Shown one piece after another: positions 25,401 to 37,868 of a stretch of 64,000 bases of DNA. The translations under genes were made by a program, and so were the position numbers. The stretch is taken from assembly GCA_037157565.1 (NCBI GenBank), contig JAZHRO010000073.1:16312501-16376500 (forward strand), given 5' to 3'. The notes below the pieces were generated by a model. It worked only from the letters and a program-made list of their open reading frames with translations. It was not told the origin of the DNA and did not search any database. Source of the stretch: Thalassia testudinum. Its lineage: Eukaryota > Streptophyta > Magnoliopsida > Alismatales > Hydrocharitaceae. How positions within the stretch are numbered: position 1 is the first letter of the stretch; every line of letters starts with the position of its first letter.

Positions 25401-26703
25401 GAAGCTAAGGGTCGAAAAGTGTTTTAGATAAGGAGAGGAAGAAAGCAGGGGTTTTATCGAGTTGAATTAAGGTAGGGAGCGTCCAGCGTTGATCGGTTGG
25501 ACGCGAGGAAGGAGACAAAGTTTAGTGGGGTAATCAGCAAGGAAGAAGGGGTAGAAATCGCTCAAGCTTTGATGGGTGCGGAGCACAAAGAAGAGAAGGA
25601 GAGGATAGGCCTTCCAGGTTGACAATTGGTTGGCCAGAGGAGAGGGTACAAAGAAGGTCATCGGAGCTGATTATGGAGCTGGATGGAGGAGGAGAGGAAG
25701 AGGAGTTTTCGGTCAGAAATCGACTAAAAAGCACGCTAAGATGTCAAGGAGTTTAAATAGAGGTGTCTGGGCCTCTGAATTGCATGAAATCAGTGCAATT
25801 TCCTCTCAAAATTTGCAAGGAATTTGCACTGAAAATTGTGGATTCGCTAGGGTTTTAGGAGGCGAATCAGGGTTTAGGATCAGGTCCAACAAATTGAGCA
25901 ACTCCTTTATAGCAATCCCTCCAAATTTGGAGGGATTTAGTTTAGGAGTCAAGGAGAAATCTTTGATTAATGGTCAGCAGGTTTGGGTTCACACCTTTAA
26001 TGCTAGCAAGGACCTATTCGAAGAAAATGATGAGAAGTTAGGGACCCAAACATAATAATTCTGAAAGTTAAGGGCTTAGATGTAAAGAATAGAGATTTTA
26101 AGGATTGAATTGCAAACTAGGTCAAGATGGACTCTGATTGGACCCAAATTTTGTTGTTAACCTAATTTGGAGTGAAGGAATCTAATGGCGAACTTGGATT
26201 TCAATTTTAACCATGTTTGGCTAGACAAATTGTGCAGAAACCTAAATCAGGACAAAATCCCTTTTTGAAACTCTATTCTAGGTCAAAATGCATTTAGATG
26301 ATCAAACCAAGAGTACCAAACCTCTTAGAATATTTTTCTATGAATTTTAGGAGGTTTAAATGAATTTTATTCTGATCAAAACCTCTTTAATTTAAGTGGG
26401 TTGATAATTAAGGTTTTGTGTACCAATTCAATTCTCAAAATGCATGAAACTTCATTTCTGTCAGTGTTGACCCACTTTTTAGACTTTTAAGCTCATTTGA
26501 CCTTTATATAACCCCTAAATGACCTTGTGGTTAATCTGTGTTTGTGTTGTGCTGTTAAAATTACATAATTAACCCTGATTCCCAATTCTTCTCTCAAATT
26601 AGAATGATATGGAGTTGTGACCCTCAGATGATTAGGTAGGAGCTTTTAACATTCAAACCTAACTAAATGTACCTAGTTAGAGCCCATGATGGTGTTACCA
26701 TCA
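22494..26703 (-). mobile_element. 3' LTR of element D (C-related family), containing a LINE
   Basis: The right end TGATGGTAACACCATCA (minus) abuts a polypurine tract at 26704-26720. Less the LINE, it is about 2.6 kb, close to the 2.74-2.76 kb C LTRs. The left end is near the TG at 22494; the run GCATCATAGTATAG and GGGAGCAAATA matches the ends of the C3 and C LTRs. The left border is less certain than the right. ORFs such as 25630-26055 show no domain and are probably chance. Confidence 0.65.
22825..24395 (+). mobile_element. 5'-truncated LINE (L1-type non-LTR retrotransposon)
   Basis: It ends in AATAAA (24368) and a short A-rich tail. An 18-base flank at 22807-22824 is repeated with one deletion at 24396-24412 (AATCTCAAT...AACATCA), a typical target-primed TSD. 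Coding remnants on the + strand run in order: HEGSIDFWYNLWIGDSPL (about 23000), a zf-RVT region (23206-23517; FVWKLLKGRLPT and PETLPHLF), and an RNase H region (about 23719-24010; SEAAVIEA and VEMDS). Stops and frameshifts break the frame, and the first RNase H aspartate (VDG in the family) reads VAT. The ORF1, endonuclease and reverse transcriptase core are missing. Inserted in the D LTR. Confidence 0.85.
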
Positions 26704-27048
26704 TACCCCTATGCCTAACTTTTGCTAGTTCCTAGCAAAATCCTATGGATCAAACAAGATCTTTATATTGGATGTAACCATCATGATGCCTTACTAAGCT
26801 ACATCCTTAGAGATCAAATAAAAATACCAACAGTAGGCCTAGAGGTACTCAAGTACTAGCCAAGATCCAGACCTAACCAACTTTAGCCTGGATCTACAGC
26901 GAAGGTTTCTAAGGCCTGCAGAAACTGCCTAGAGGTTCATTGACCCCAGCGGTTTAAGCATCCGTGTGTAGACGTATTAAGTATAAGTTCAGTTTACCAG
27001 TGCATTTTGATAAGAGAGAGATCGAGAAGCATTTTTCATTTTAACAGT
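26704..27048 (-). other. Polypurine tract and 3' UTR of element D, first part
   Basis: The minus strand reads AGGCATAGGGGTA just before the LTR. The sequence then matches the 3' UTRs at 37876-38090, 44650-44880 and 46290-46510 (for example AGGCCTAGAGGTACTCAAG on the + strand). It breaks at 27048 where F is inserted and resumes at 35150. Confidence 0.75.
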
Positions 27049-27853
27049 TGATGGAAACACCATCATGGGCCCTAACTAGCTCTTTTTGATCCAATTAAGT
27101 CAGTAAATGCTCCTACATAACCAACTGAAGCTCATAATTCATTGCATAAGCATTATGAGAGAAAAATAAGAAACTAGGGTTAAAACTATAATTTTACCAG
27201 CTTATCATGAATGCAGTACAACCACGGATTTTCTCAAGGGCTGAATAAAGGTCAAATGGTCTTAATAGGATAACAAGTGAGTTAGATCAGTCAGAAAAGG
27301 GTTTGTGTGTGTTTTGAGAATTAAATAACTTTTGAAACCCTAAAAATAGACCCACTTAATTAACTAAGGTTCTGGTCAGGATAAAATTCATCTAAACCCT
27401 CTAAAAATCATAGAAAATATTCTCTAGGGTTTATTATCTTCAATTTTGCCATCAGAACCCATCTTGACCTAAAATGGAGTCTCAGACAGATATTTGCCCT
27501 AATTTGAGTTTTTGCATAAATTACCCAATGAAACATGGTCAAAACCAAAATCCAACTTCACCATTGTACCAAAATTTGGACCCAAGATGAGCTTGCCTTG
27601 ACCTAGTTTGCAAAATGGTCCTGTCTGATTACATTTATACCCCCAACTTTCAAAAACCCTTACATATAGTCCCCTAACTTCTTCATAATATTCACACTTA
27701 GGTCCCTCCACCATTATCACGAAAAAAACCTACTTCGGCGACCTTTGACAGAGATTTCTCCTTGATTGCTTGGAGAATCCCTTCCAAATTTGGAAGGGAA
27801 ACTCTCTGAGGAATCCTCTTCCATCTGAACCCGTCCATATGCTCTAATTCTTT

Positions 27854-27976
27854 CCCAATCTCTCATGCGAACACATGAGAGATTTGGGTCTCTTGAAAAT
27901 CCCAAATCTAGCAACCTTCCAAGCTTGGGAAGCTTGCTTCCCAAGCTCTAACCGCCTCCTAGAGCCCTTTATAAGG
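27854..27976 (+). promoter_or_regulatory. Twin hairpins and TATA-like box in LTR F
   Basis: Hairpin 1 (27854-27888) has arms CCCAATCTCTCATG and CATGAGAGATTTGGG. Hairpin 2 (27923-27946) is GCTTGGGAAGC-TT-GCTTCCCAAGC. TTTATAAG follows at 27968. The same order is present in the C LTRs at 54869-54990 and 43590-43713 (minus). Confidence 0.7.
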
Positions 27977-28579
27977 ACCCTCAGAACACACTGATCTCTT
28001 CACGCTCGAAATCAGCCATGAATCCCCACACTTCCTCTCTATCTTTCACGATTGAAGGCTCGTCAACGTCCGATGATCCCCTCTTCCTTTCCTCATCGTC
28101 CGACCACAATACTAGTGGTGGATTCCTCTTCCTCACCTCCATCCACGTCTCACCGTACCGGCAGACGCCCGTCCTCCTTCGTCCTCGCCATCTCTACCTC
28201 ATCGGAACCGCCTTCGTCTTCGACGTCGGCCACACCACATCCGACACCATCGCTGCCCAACTTCGTCCACCTACCTCCTAGCTAAGTCCCCTATCCCCTC
28301 TACTTTCTTCTCTTTATTTTCCAAATCTGACCACCGATGCCTCTCCTCAACTCCATCTCTTCCATCTCCGGCCACCCCCTCCAGCGAGACCATCCCACCT
28401 CCACAGACCACCAAAACCCTCGCCGACCACCTCAAAACATCTGCCACACCCTCCTGATCATTTCCCCTTTCTTCATTCACCTCGCCACTCACTCACATGC
28501 ACCCCCAAACTCACCCACTCACACGCACACAGTTTGACCTAGCCACGCACTCAGCCACTGTCACTCCACGCCACCACCC

Positions 28580-30825
28580 TGATACGGATTTTACGCGGTT
28601 TGTAAAATACGTCGTTGTAACGTGCAAAACTGATTAACTCTTAAATTTATAAACCTAGATAGTGGGAGTATCTAGGGTCGTCCAAGGAGGCAATATGTTT
28701 GCAAAATTAATTCTCTTGCTTACAAAATAGATCTCAACTTTATTTTTGATCTTTTTAACTATATCATTTTTTTAGGGTTTTGAAATAATGAGGGAAAACA
28801 TGAGTTGTTGGTGAAAAAGTAAATAACAACTATGATTACTAAGCTAACACCTAAGTGACAAGTAATTCCTCTTCCTAAGCTCACTCTAGGCACATGGAGG
28901 CCTAGAGTTATTAAGGAGAGAGAGTGAAAAGTGCTAGAATCACAGCAATCAAAATGCAACTAAAAGAAATTGCAAAGAAGGCAACTAGATTAATGAGAAA
29001 GTGTTTTACAGAAAAACCTAGTAGATGAATGCTTCTACTACTAGAAAATTACAATAAATAAAATAAAACACAAATCCTCTAGATAGATGGTGAAGAAGAG
29101 GGCTTCTTGCTCCAAGCTTGGTAGCTCCCGAGCTTGAAAAGAGTCCTCCAACTTCTTCCTTGCTATGCTCCGCTAAGGTGATGTCCTCCAAAGCAAGCCC
29201 TAAGGGGGCGTGCCCTAAGCTTTTCTCCAAGGGTGGATGTCCACCCTAGATTCTTCTCCTTTGCCTGGTCGTCCTCCTTGAAGTAGAAAAGTCCTCCTCC
29301 TTGGCGTGGCCCAAGTTGAAGAGAGTGGGGAGAAGAAGGCACCAAACGGGCTGGTGATGTGCCCCCTTAATCTTCTCTACTAATTCTCCTTGGCCGTAGG
29401 TATAGGTGGATGTAGGTGGAATAATACACTAATGGAGGATGCTCTAAAATGGTGGTAGGTGGTGGGTTTATATAGAGTAGGAAGGGGGCTAAGGTGACTC
29501 TTGAAATGGAGGGCTAAGATGGGAAGATGGGGGTGGTTGGGGATCCTATGGCTAAGGGCAATTGGCGCCAACCCAAGGGACACCTAGGGGGTGGTTATGG
29601 GTGGTGGCACCCCTTGAAGTTGGCGCCAAAGTGGCTTCTAGAAGGGGGGCTTAGGTGGCGCCAAGTAGGGTTCTAGAAGGAGGGGTAGGTGGGTGGCTAG
29701 GATGGGTTGTAGGGTTAGGTGTATGGTGGATGTGGGCGTGGATGTTGGTGCCAAAAAGGGGGGTAGTTAGGGTTAGGTTTTGGTGCCAAAATTGGTACCT
29801 TTTGGTGGTGATGATGGGGTGAAGAGGTGGCTAAGAGGTGGTGCCAACTTGGAGTAGGATAGCTAGCTTAGGTAGGGCTTAAGTTGGTGGAGCTAGCTAG
29901 GGTTGAGTTGAAGGTGGTGGATGGCCAAGGAGCTGGGTGCTAGCTAAGCAAAGTTAAGCTAGCTTAGCTAGCTATGGAGTAGAGGTGGAGGTATTAGAGC
30001 TAGGGTTTGAAGAGAGGAGCTGAGGAGGAGAAGTCTGGAGCTGGAATTGGAGCTAGCAGCTGCTGAAGAGGCTGCAATGGAGCTACTCTAGCTGGCTTAG
30101 CTTGCTAGTTCTTTGCTAGCTGCTAAGCCAAGCTAAAGTAAGCTGGCTTCTACCATAATGAGCTGAGGTGAGCTGGGTCTGGTGCTCCCAGGGAGGATCA
30201 AGCTGGTTGAGGCAGCTAAAGTAGCTTAGCTCAAATGAGTTAAGCTAAGCTGAGTCCCCAGGAGCTGGACTTGAGCTTCCTGAGCTGGGATGAGTTCTTC
30301 TTCAGCTGGCTGGAGTTGAGTGGAGCTAGATGTAGCTGGATCTGAGCTGGGGTGAACTCCAGTCAACTCAGCTGAGCTAGCTAGAGCTCCCTGTGGACTA
30401 GTAGGAGCTGAGATGAGCTAGACTCAGCTAAGTTGAGCTGGATCTGAGCTAACTTGAGCTATGGTGAGCTAAGATGAACTCTCTTGAGCTGCCATTCAGC
30501 TGAGATTAGCTGAATGGAGCTGGGATGAGCTAACCCTAGTTCAAGTAAGCTAGGTTCCAGCTGTGATGAGCTAGATCAAGCTGAGTTCCAGCTAGTCTGA
30601 GCTTCTCCTTCACCATTTGCCTTCTTGAGTGCTAGGGTTTTAGGGATCTGTATATCTGTTTATCCCTAACACTCACAAAAACATATTAAAAAGATAATAA
30701 AAAATGCAATGCATGCCTAACCTAATTTATGCCTAAATGCAGCCTAAAAACCCATTTGCAGAGTAAAATCCTAAGAGCTAGGTTTATTTTAGTGTATAAG
30801 AATGATGATAAACTGGCGTTTATCA
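28580..30825 (-). mobile_element. 3' LTR of the truncated B element
   Basis: The minus strand starts TGATAAACGCCAGTTTATCA next to a polypurine tract (30826-30840) and ends CGTATCA. The left flank is CACCC (28575-28579). It aligns over its whole length with the solo LTR at 49103-51364 (2,246 against 2,262 bp). It has an AGCT-dense block at about 29860-30600 and a TATA-like TATATAG at about 29470. ORFs inside are short and not conserved in kind. Confidence 0.85.
29860..30600. repeat. AGCT-dense block in B-family LTR
   Basis: Dozens of AGCT tetramers, many as GAGCTGAGCT-like or GAGCTGGGATGAGCT units about 8-12 bases apart. The same block occurs at 50385-51130 and, reversed, at 21640-22130, so it belongs to the LTR and is not a local expansion. 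Confidence 0.85.
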
Positions 30826-32233
30826 CACCCCATGCTTATCTTTTGCTAGTCTCTTAGCAAAACTTCAAATTTTTTTGGAAAATGGAATTTTTAGGAAATC
30901 TATTTTTTTCGACTTTTGAGGAGAAAAAGATTAACGGACCTTGGTTGATCTAAACATAGGAGGTACGGGATTTGTTAAAGATAAACATCGGGATTTATTT
31001 TTAGATCCAACCATTAGACAAAACGGGATCAATATATCCTCCAGAAAATTCACAAATTAACCCCTTGTTAATTCAGATGACTTGAAATTTTTATTTTTTG
31101 GATTTTTCTAGCTCATGAATTTGATTCGCAACTTGCAAAATCCTTTAAAACCTTGTGTCCGTGCCTGTGAAAAGCCAACATTTATAAGGGCATGTTAATT
31201 TATTTATTATTATTTTTTTCTCCCCCATGCTTATTTTTAGCTTAGTCTTACAACAGATGTGTCCGGATCATCATTCCCGTTACCAATCCTCGAGGGGGCT
31301 CTGGCACCAATACTTCAGGATAGTACTGTCCATGACACCACCCAGGAGCTCACAGCCCCAAAACACAATGCAGTGTAAAGGGCGCTCCAAGCAAACTCAA
31401 GCTCTTGCTCCGACACTATAGGTAGAGCACCGTCCAAGACACTTGAGCTGCTAAAATGCGCTTTAATGCTCCATCTAAAGATATGAAATATAGATATAGA
31501 GCAGCGCCGAGGCAGTAACATGTTGACATCATGTCCTCAAAGGAGGCATTTTCTTCCTTCTTGACGGTGGGAACTCAAACCAATGATCTGCTTCAGACTT
31601 TTACTAAGTCCAAACAAGGGAGTTTTTCAAATTTTTAGTTGTTTTTTTAAGTGTTGGCTTGTGTGTGAAAATTGACACAAGAAGTTCCTTAAGACATGCA
31701 AGTTTTTGAATTAGAAACTAAGCCAAATACTTTCCATATTACAACATAGGATCAAGTCACCTGAACTATCATGAGTTCAGGTGGAATTTTTAGAGAAGGA
31801 TATCTAATCTAATCTAAAATAGACCCTGAAATTCTAATGATCAAATTCACATCCTATTCCTTAGTTTGTTAAAGATTAAATCCCATTGTACCAAAAGTGA
31901 ATTTTTTTACCTTAGTCCCGATTTCAAAATTTTTCCTCAAAAAGTTTTCAACATTTTTATTATTATTATTATTGGGTATGCAAGAAGGAAAATAAAATAA
32001 CTAAAGAAAAATGCATGTTTTTAGGTTTTGAAATTCCTAAATCGATCGTCAAATTTTAAAAACACCCCCCCATGCTTAAGATATGCCATGTCCTCATGCA
32101 TTAGGAGGGAAAAGGGATTACCGTAGTGAAGAACGGTTGGGTTTAGGATGATCAAAACCTGGAAGAAGAAGAAAAAAGAAAAGCAGGAAAAAATGATGGG
32201 TTACCTCCCATCCAGTGCCATCTTTTACACCAT
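30826..32233 (-). other. 3' UTR of the truncated B element with two polypurine motifs
   Basis: The minus strand has AAGCATGGGGTG touching the LTR, and an internal TTAAGCATGGGGGGGTG at 32063-32080 preceded by ATGAGGACATGG. Next to the stop codon it has GGGAGGTAACCCATCAT (about 32199-32215), the block conserved after the stop codon in this lineage. No ORF. The poorly matching simple stretch near 31960 is ATT-rich. Confidence 0.7.
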
Positions 32234-34345
32234 TCAGCCGAGCGTGAAGGTATGCACGGAAGACGTAAAATCATGTAAATAATTGGACAATTGGATGCCC
32301 GCAAAAAAGGTGTCTTCTTCTAGATCCCTAGAAAATTGATTAGAAGCAATATTGGGATCAAAGTTGGATGGAAAATGATAAGTGTAGCCCGAGTCTGGCC
32401 ATGGTTTTAAATCAGGTTGGATGGCAAACTCGAGTGGGGTTGGTGGCAGGTTCGTAAGAAAGGAGTCAGGGAAGGAATGGTGAGGATTGGGTGAAGTTAG
32501 TGTGGAAAAATTAGGTGCGTGAATAGTGGGTGGGTTAGGGTGCTTAGGGGGTGTATCAGGAATAAATTTAGGGTCAAGACAAGTTTTCAGATCACAGATT
32601 TCGCCGACCACTGATTCTGAATCAGAGTCCTCAAAAAAATTGTGGTCGGTAAGGGTATCTATTAACATTGTTTCCTCCACCATATTAGAAATTTTCGTAT
32701 CTGAGTCCTCAAAAAAGTTATCATCATCGAATCTCCTGGAGGATTTGAAAATATCTAAAGTGATAGTTTGGCCTGCACAAGTGATATCCATTTTGCCTGT
32801 GTGGCAATTGATATTTGCCTTTGCAATGGCCAAAAAAGGGCGTCCAAGGATTATTGGGGAGTCCAGTAATGATTCAGGTACCTCAATGTCAAGAACCAAA
32901 AAGTCTGCAGGGAAGACACAATTCTGGACCTTGACCAAAACATCCTCGACAATCCCACGAGGTTTGATTGTAGATCGATCGGCTAATTGCAAGGTAACCT
33001 CGATGGGTTTTAATTCCCCGATCTGAAATTCTTCGAATAAACTTGTGGGAATAATATTAACTGAGGCACCAAGATCAAGGAGGGCACGATTAAAGGTAGT
33101 GTCATCAATAATTACAGAAATCAAAGGCACCCCCGGATCTTTCATCTTAGGAGGCAGCTTGCTTTGTATGACAGAGCTTATTGTCTCCGAAAGATGCACC
33201 TGTCCTAGATTTTTGGCTTGCCTTTTAGGAGTACAGATCTCCTTCAAAAATTTGGCATAGGCAGTATATATTTGATGGCATCTAGGAGAGGAATAGTGAT
33301 TTGAACTTTCCCAAATAGATCCATGAGTTCTTCTATGGTGGGCTCAAACTTCTTTTTTTTGTTGGTGGTGGGATGGAGAGCTTGTGGGAAAGGGATAGGA
33401 ATCCTGTCTTGAGATTTTTGTATTTCTTTTTCTTCCTGATGGGGAGGTGGGGAGTCATTTGCACAGGTATTTCACCAGGTTTGTGTGAAGGCCCGGGATT
33501 AGTGGTGATTTTCCCATTCCTAAAAGTAACTGCATGTGAAATCGGATTATTATTTGGAGGAGGTGGGGGGGCCTATGGTTGCGGAAACCTGGGAGGCTGC
33601 TGAGGTGGTGGATTAGTAGGAGGCTGATTTGGGTAGTGTGGATTTCTGCTCGAATATTGGTTCCTTTGGTGATTAGGGTTGGGCATGGGTTGGGATGGAA
33701 GATGTCCTGCAGATCTTTACGTGGGAGTAACCCCAATCTGGTTGTTCAGATTTGTGATGGTGCGGGTTACTTCCGTCATTTTTGTTTGCATTTCCTGCAG
33801 GGTTCGCATCATCTGGGCATTGATGTCTTGTTGGGATGGCCTAGGATGGAAGGTTGGATTCGACCCATACCCATTAAAATGATCTGGTTAGGAAGGAACC
33901 TGATTATTCCAGGAGTAGTTAGGGTAATTTTTCCAATTGGAAGAATTTTTAAAGGGCTCTTGGATGGCAGAAATATTTTGAGTGGGGTTAAGATCTGGAT
34001 GGTTGTAATTCCCCAGTGAATCATGGGCAACCTTAGAATACTGGTAATAATCAGTAGGAGTAGTGTTGAGATTGTGCAAATTTTCTCTTCGTGGAAAGTT
34101 AGGTTGGGTTAGATGTGGACTGTGTGGAGCTTGGGTTGATGTGGCCAGTCTTTCCTCAATTTTCTTTTGATTAATATGCATCTGGTCGAGTTTTTGAGCG
34201 ATCATTTGAAGATCGACTTGGGTGACAGGGATAGATTGAGTGCCTACTTCATGAACACCAAACTGTGGGTTTTGAGTTCTGCAAAATGTGTTGAAGCCGC
34301 ATGCCTGCATAAATTGATTTTGTGACAACAGTTGTTCGCCTCAGT
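32234..34345 (-). pseudogene. gag-protease remnant of a B element lacking RT, RNase H and integrase
   Basis: The minus strand reads from gag (34328 down; MQACGF, then a QPNFPRRENLH linker and NWKNYPNYSWNN like the [10 protein letters not shown] of A) through frameshifts near 33880 and 33250. The last 337 codons (33247-32234) are uninterrupted. They hold a protease-like domain ([30 protein letters not shown]) and an acidic, proline-rich tail. The TGA (32234-32236) lies at the place where pol stops in element A, and the conserved after-stop block follows, so the polymerase part is cleanly absent and not cut off by the window or an insertion. The gag N-terminus, primer site and 5' LTR are missing at the 34345 junction. 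Confidence 0.75.
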
Positions 34346-35149
34346 TCACAGGGTGAGGTCCCTCTCACCCGCTCACCCAGCCTCGTCCGTGACACTTACC
34401 TGCGGACCTAATCGACTCAATAACCCACCTGACCTGCACTCCTCACTCACCACCGCACGTCGGTGAGCCTAGACCCAGGTACGTGCCTAACCCGATAACC
34501 CGGATACCCTGTGGCTCTGGGAGAGTGGATCCTAAGAGAGAAAGAGAGAGGAGAGTCGTGCGGGTAGGGGGAGGGTTTTGCTGCAGGGGACTTCGGCTGA
34601 CACTTAGCCAAATTCAGAAGGTAGGAGAGCCAGAGAAGAAGAGGAGGCCTGAGCAGAAGCTGAAGAAGAAGAGGAGGATCGCAGAGTCAAAGAAGAAGAG
34701 AGTAAAGGCAGAAGAAGAAGGAAGAGAAGGACGTAGCTGAAGAATCAGAGAAAGAGAAGAAGCTACAGAAGAAAGGAAGAATCAGAGAAAGAAAGAACAA
34801 AAGAAGAAGAAGAAGAAGACAATTAGACTTTAAGTCATCTGATTTCCAAATCAGACAACAGATCTTAGCTCTCATTTCATACATATACATTGAGTTCCTT
34901 AGTTGATATTGTAGGAGTATTTGGTGATCTAAATCACCATTTTACTCCCATCTTTTTGCACATTGATACTGATATTATTGCAAATTCTTTTAATTTGAAT
35001 TGTGATCTTAATTTCTAAATACCATATTGCTCCCTGTGTTCGACCTCGAAACTTTTTTGTGTAATAAAAATTGTATTTATTTTCAAAGCGACTTCGACTA
35101 TACTACAATGCTTTATTTAAAACATCTATCTCCCTCGATAAACATCAGT

Positions 35150-36388
35150 TTTCTCTCTTTTCTTTTTATATTTCCCTCAATCCAACATCGGATTAGCCTT
35201 AAACGGGGTCTGTATTGGATTCCTTGTCCCCACCATCAATCCTCGAAGGGTCCCTGGCTTTTGATGCTTCGGGATAGCATCTCCCATGGCAACCCCCAGA
35301 ACCCTGGCTTTCGACACTTCAGGATAATAGTGCCCATGACATTCTGTAGCTAAATTCAAGCCCTGGCAATCGACATTTTGGGATAATCCTGCCCATAGCA
35401 CCTGAATCAGCACAAGGTGCTTACATGCCCCTGGTAGGATATTTAGATATCCTAGGAGATAAGCACCGAGGAGACAATATATTATTATGCATCTTCGAAG
35501 GGAGCATGTTTCATTCCACCTCTCCGCGTTGGGAACTCGTCCAATCAATTTGTGTCTTCGAGTCACTCCTAAGCTAGATCTTCGGGATGACCTTTTCATA
35601 ATAGAACACTTTTGGCATTATTTCTTCGATAAGCGCACTAAACCAAACTGGTGTGTGGATTTTGGGTTCTTAGGTTACCAAGTCCTACAAACCAAAGGGC
35701 AGGCAATGGGGCCGAATAATCCCTAAGCATTAGACTTAATGCATTAGCCTTGCACTTTCCTCAACCTCTCGAGGACTAATCTGGATCTTAACGAATACAT
35801 GAGTGTTTAAACCCTAGAACAGGTCCAAGAGGCCTAAGGTCGGTACTCGTCAGTAATCTCTTAAGTTTTAGCCTTCTATTTCTTAATTCATCATCTGATC
35901 TAGCCTAGAAGTTAGGTAAATTTCATACTCAATCACAAGGGACCATCTTATCTCTTTTGAGTGCTCCTTTTCTTTTTTTTATTTTTCTTTTCTTTTCTCC
36001 TCAATTGTTTTAAATCAAGCTCAAAATTGACCTCTCCTTTCTTCAAAGTTTTCTTTTTCAGAATGAAACCTCTCTATGAATTGATTTTCACAGTGTTTTG
36101 CACTTTAATACCCCCCATGATAAAGATTTGCAATGTCCCCATTGTAAATTAGGTGGGTTCGAGTTCATCTTAGATTGTACATTAAAATAGCTTTGGTGGG
36201 TGGTGAACGGATCGAGATGACTGTTGCGGACGATTTCTAGCTCTGATACAAGTATCAAAGGTGGAGTCAACTGTTCTAATGGACGAACCATAAAGTGCAA
36301 TATGATTTCAGCGAAAATATAGGTCAGAAGGGTGTAGGGTTTTTCAAAATGACAGGTTGCCTCCCGTTAAGTGCTAAGTTTAATGCCA
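35150..36388 (-). other. 3' UTR of element D, second part
   Basis: Continues the sequence broken at 27048. It matches the C3 3' UTR (38095-39357). It contains the internal polypurine motif (minus: ACAATGGGGACATTG ... CATGGGGGGT, 36110-36150) and the after-stop block GGGAGGCAACCTGTCAT (about 36351-36367). Confidence 0.7.
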
Positions 36389-37868
36389 TCAGCTAGGCGC
36401 AATGTGGCTCAGGGAGAATGGAGATCAAAAGACACTGCAGCCAGATTTGAGTTGGTGAATTCAAGGAACTGTTTGAGTCTCTAACCGTTCATGACAAATG
36501 GTTTTGAGGAGTGGCTGAGTTTGCTGATTTCAACAGCTCCATTTCTAAATACTTGTCGAATGAGGAACGGTGCAATCCACTTTGATCCTGGGATGAGCTT
36601 GAGTTTGGCATCAAAGAGTAACACTTTTTGAATAGGATGGAAAGATTTTCGCAAAATGTGCCTATCATGGAAGGCTTAGACCCACTCTTTATAGATTTGC
36701 GAGTTCTCACAAGTGTCATTGTGTAGTTCCTCGATCTTGCTCATTTGCAACTGGCGATGGATTCCAGCCTTCATGAGATCTAGGTTGCACTTCCATAGTA
36801 CCCAGGAGTCTCTGTGCTCCATTTCTACAGGAAGGTGATATGCTTCTCGTACACGAGTCTGAAGGGAGACATTCCCAACTGGGTCTTCTGGGTGGTCATA
36901 TAGGCCCACAAAGCTTCCGGAAGGTGGGTAGACTAATCTTTTCTATCAGGTCAAACAGTGACCTGAAGGATCTTCTTGATCTCCTGATTAGATAGTTCAG
37001 CCAATCCATTGGTTTGGATGTGATAAGAAGTCGAGATATGTTGCGACACCCCTTACTTTTTCATCAAGGACTGGAAGTGTACATTCACAAAATGAGACCC
37101 GCCATCACTGATGATGGCTTTTGGAACCCCAAATCTGGAAAAGATGTTATCCTGAATGAACCAAAGAACAACTTTATGATCTTTTATTCTAGTGGGGATG
37201 GCATCGATCCACTTTGAGAAATAATCAACAGCGACTAAGATATACTCGAAGCTGTTAGATCCTGGAAAGGGTCCCATGAAATCAATTCCCCAGATGTTAA
37301 AGATTTCGCACACGATGATCAGATTCAAGGGCATCATATCGTATAGGCCCATGTTACCGAGGGTCTGACAACGGGCACATGCCCTACAATAGGATTGTCC
37401 GTCTTTGAACATTGTAGGCCAAAGGAACTCACACTGAAGGATCTTCGCTGCAGTTTTACACCTAGAGTAATGGCCACGGCAGGCCTGATCATGACAAAAC
37501 AAGATGATGTCATTGACCTCATCATCAAGTATTCATCTTCGGATCACTTGGTGATTACCGATGTGAAAAAGATATGGATCTTCCCAAACATGGCACTTAG
37601 CATCGGAAATCAGCTTGTCCCGCTAGGAGGTTGCCCAATCTGGCGGGACTTTCCCCATAACCAAGTAGTTCACGATGTCGACAAACTAGGGAAGTCCATT
37701 AATGGCCAAGAGATGCTCATCTGGAAAGCTCTCAGTGATAGGTTCGGATGGGTCAATGACCAAAAAAGGAAGGCGAGACAAATGGACAGCTTCTATGTTC
37801 TGCTTTCCCGCCTTGTCATGAATTTCAAGATCGAATTCTTGCAACAAGATCCAGCCTCTTCCCTAGAA
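36389..37868 (-). pseudogene. Athila-type pol 3' half (RNase H end, integrase, tail) of element D
   Basis: The minus strand starts in the RNase H C-terminus (about 37860: [17 protein letters not shown]). It runs through an HHCC finger (37500-37360: HDQACRGHYSR and CARCQ), the integrase core ([16 protein letters not shown]; 37296-37080) and the conserved tail (HLPVEMEH near 36845; KWIAPF near 36580), ending at TGA 36389-36391. Frameshifts and stops (for example near 36675 and 36920) make it non-functional. The catalytic E region near 37000 is damaged. The 5' side ends abruptly at about 37868 against C3 3' UTR sequence. Everything upstream in pol and gag is missing. Confidence 0.85.

Larger units (their letters stand above)
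27049..35144 (+). mobile_element. F: C-family solo LTR, + strand, split by a truncated B element
   Basis: Starts TGATGGAAACACCATCA at 27049 and ends CTCGATAAACA at 35144. Flanks are ACAGT (27044-27048) and TCAGT (35145-35149), 4 of 5 identical, and the related 3' UTR at 38080-38110 shows an unoccupied site. The two parts (27049-28579 and about 34346-35144) match successive parts of the C LTRs. About 340 bases of LTR, present at 42650-42990, are missing at the right junction. The left part has two hairpins (27854-27888, 27923-27946) and a TATA-like TTTATAAG (27968-27975). The right part has a purine-rich tract (34520-34830). Confidence 0.8.

Noticed and set aside
25630..26055. 141-codon + strand ORF
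   Set aside because: It lies antisense within the D LTR. No recognisable domain and no matching intact frame seen in the related C LTRs.
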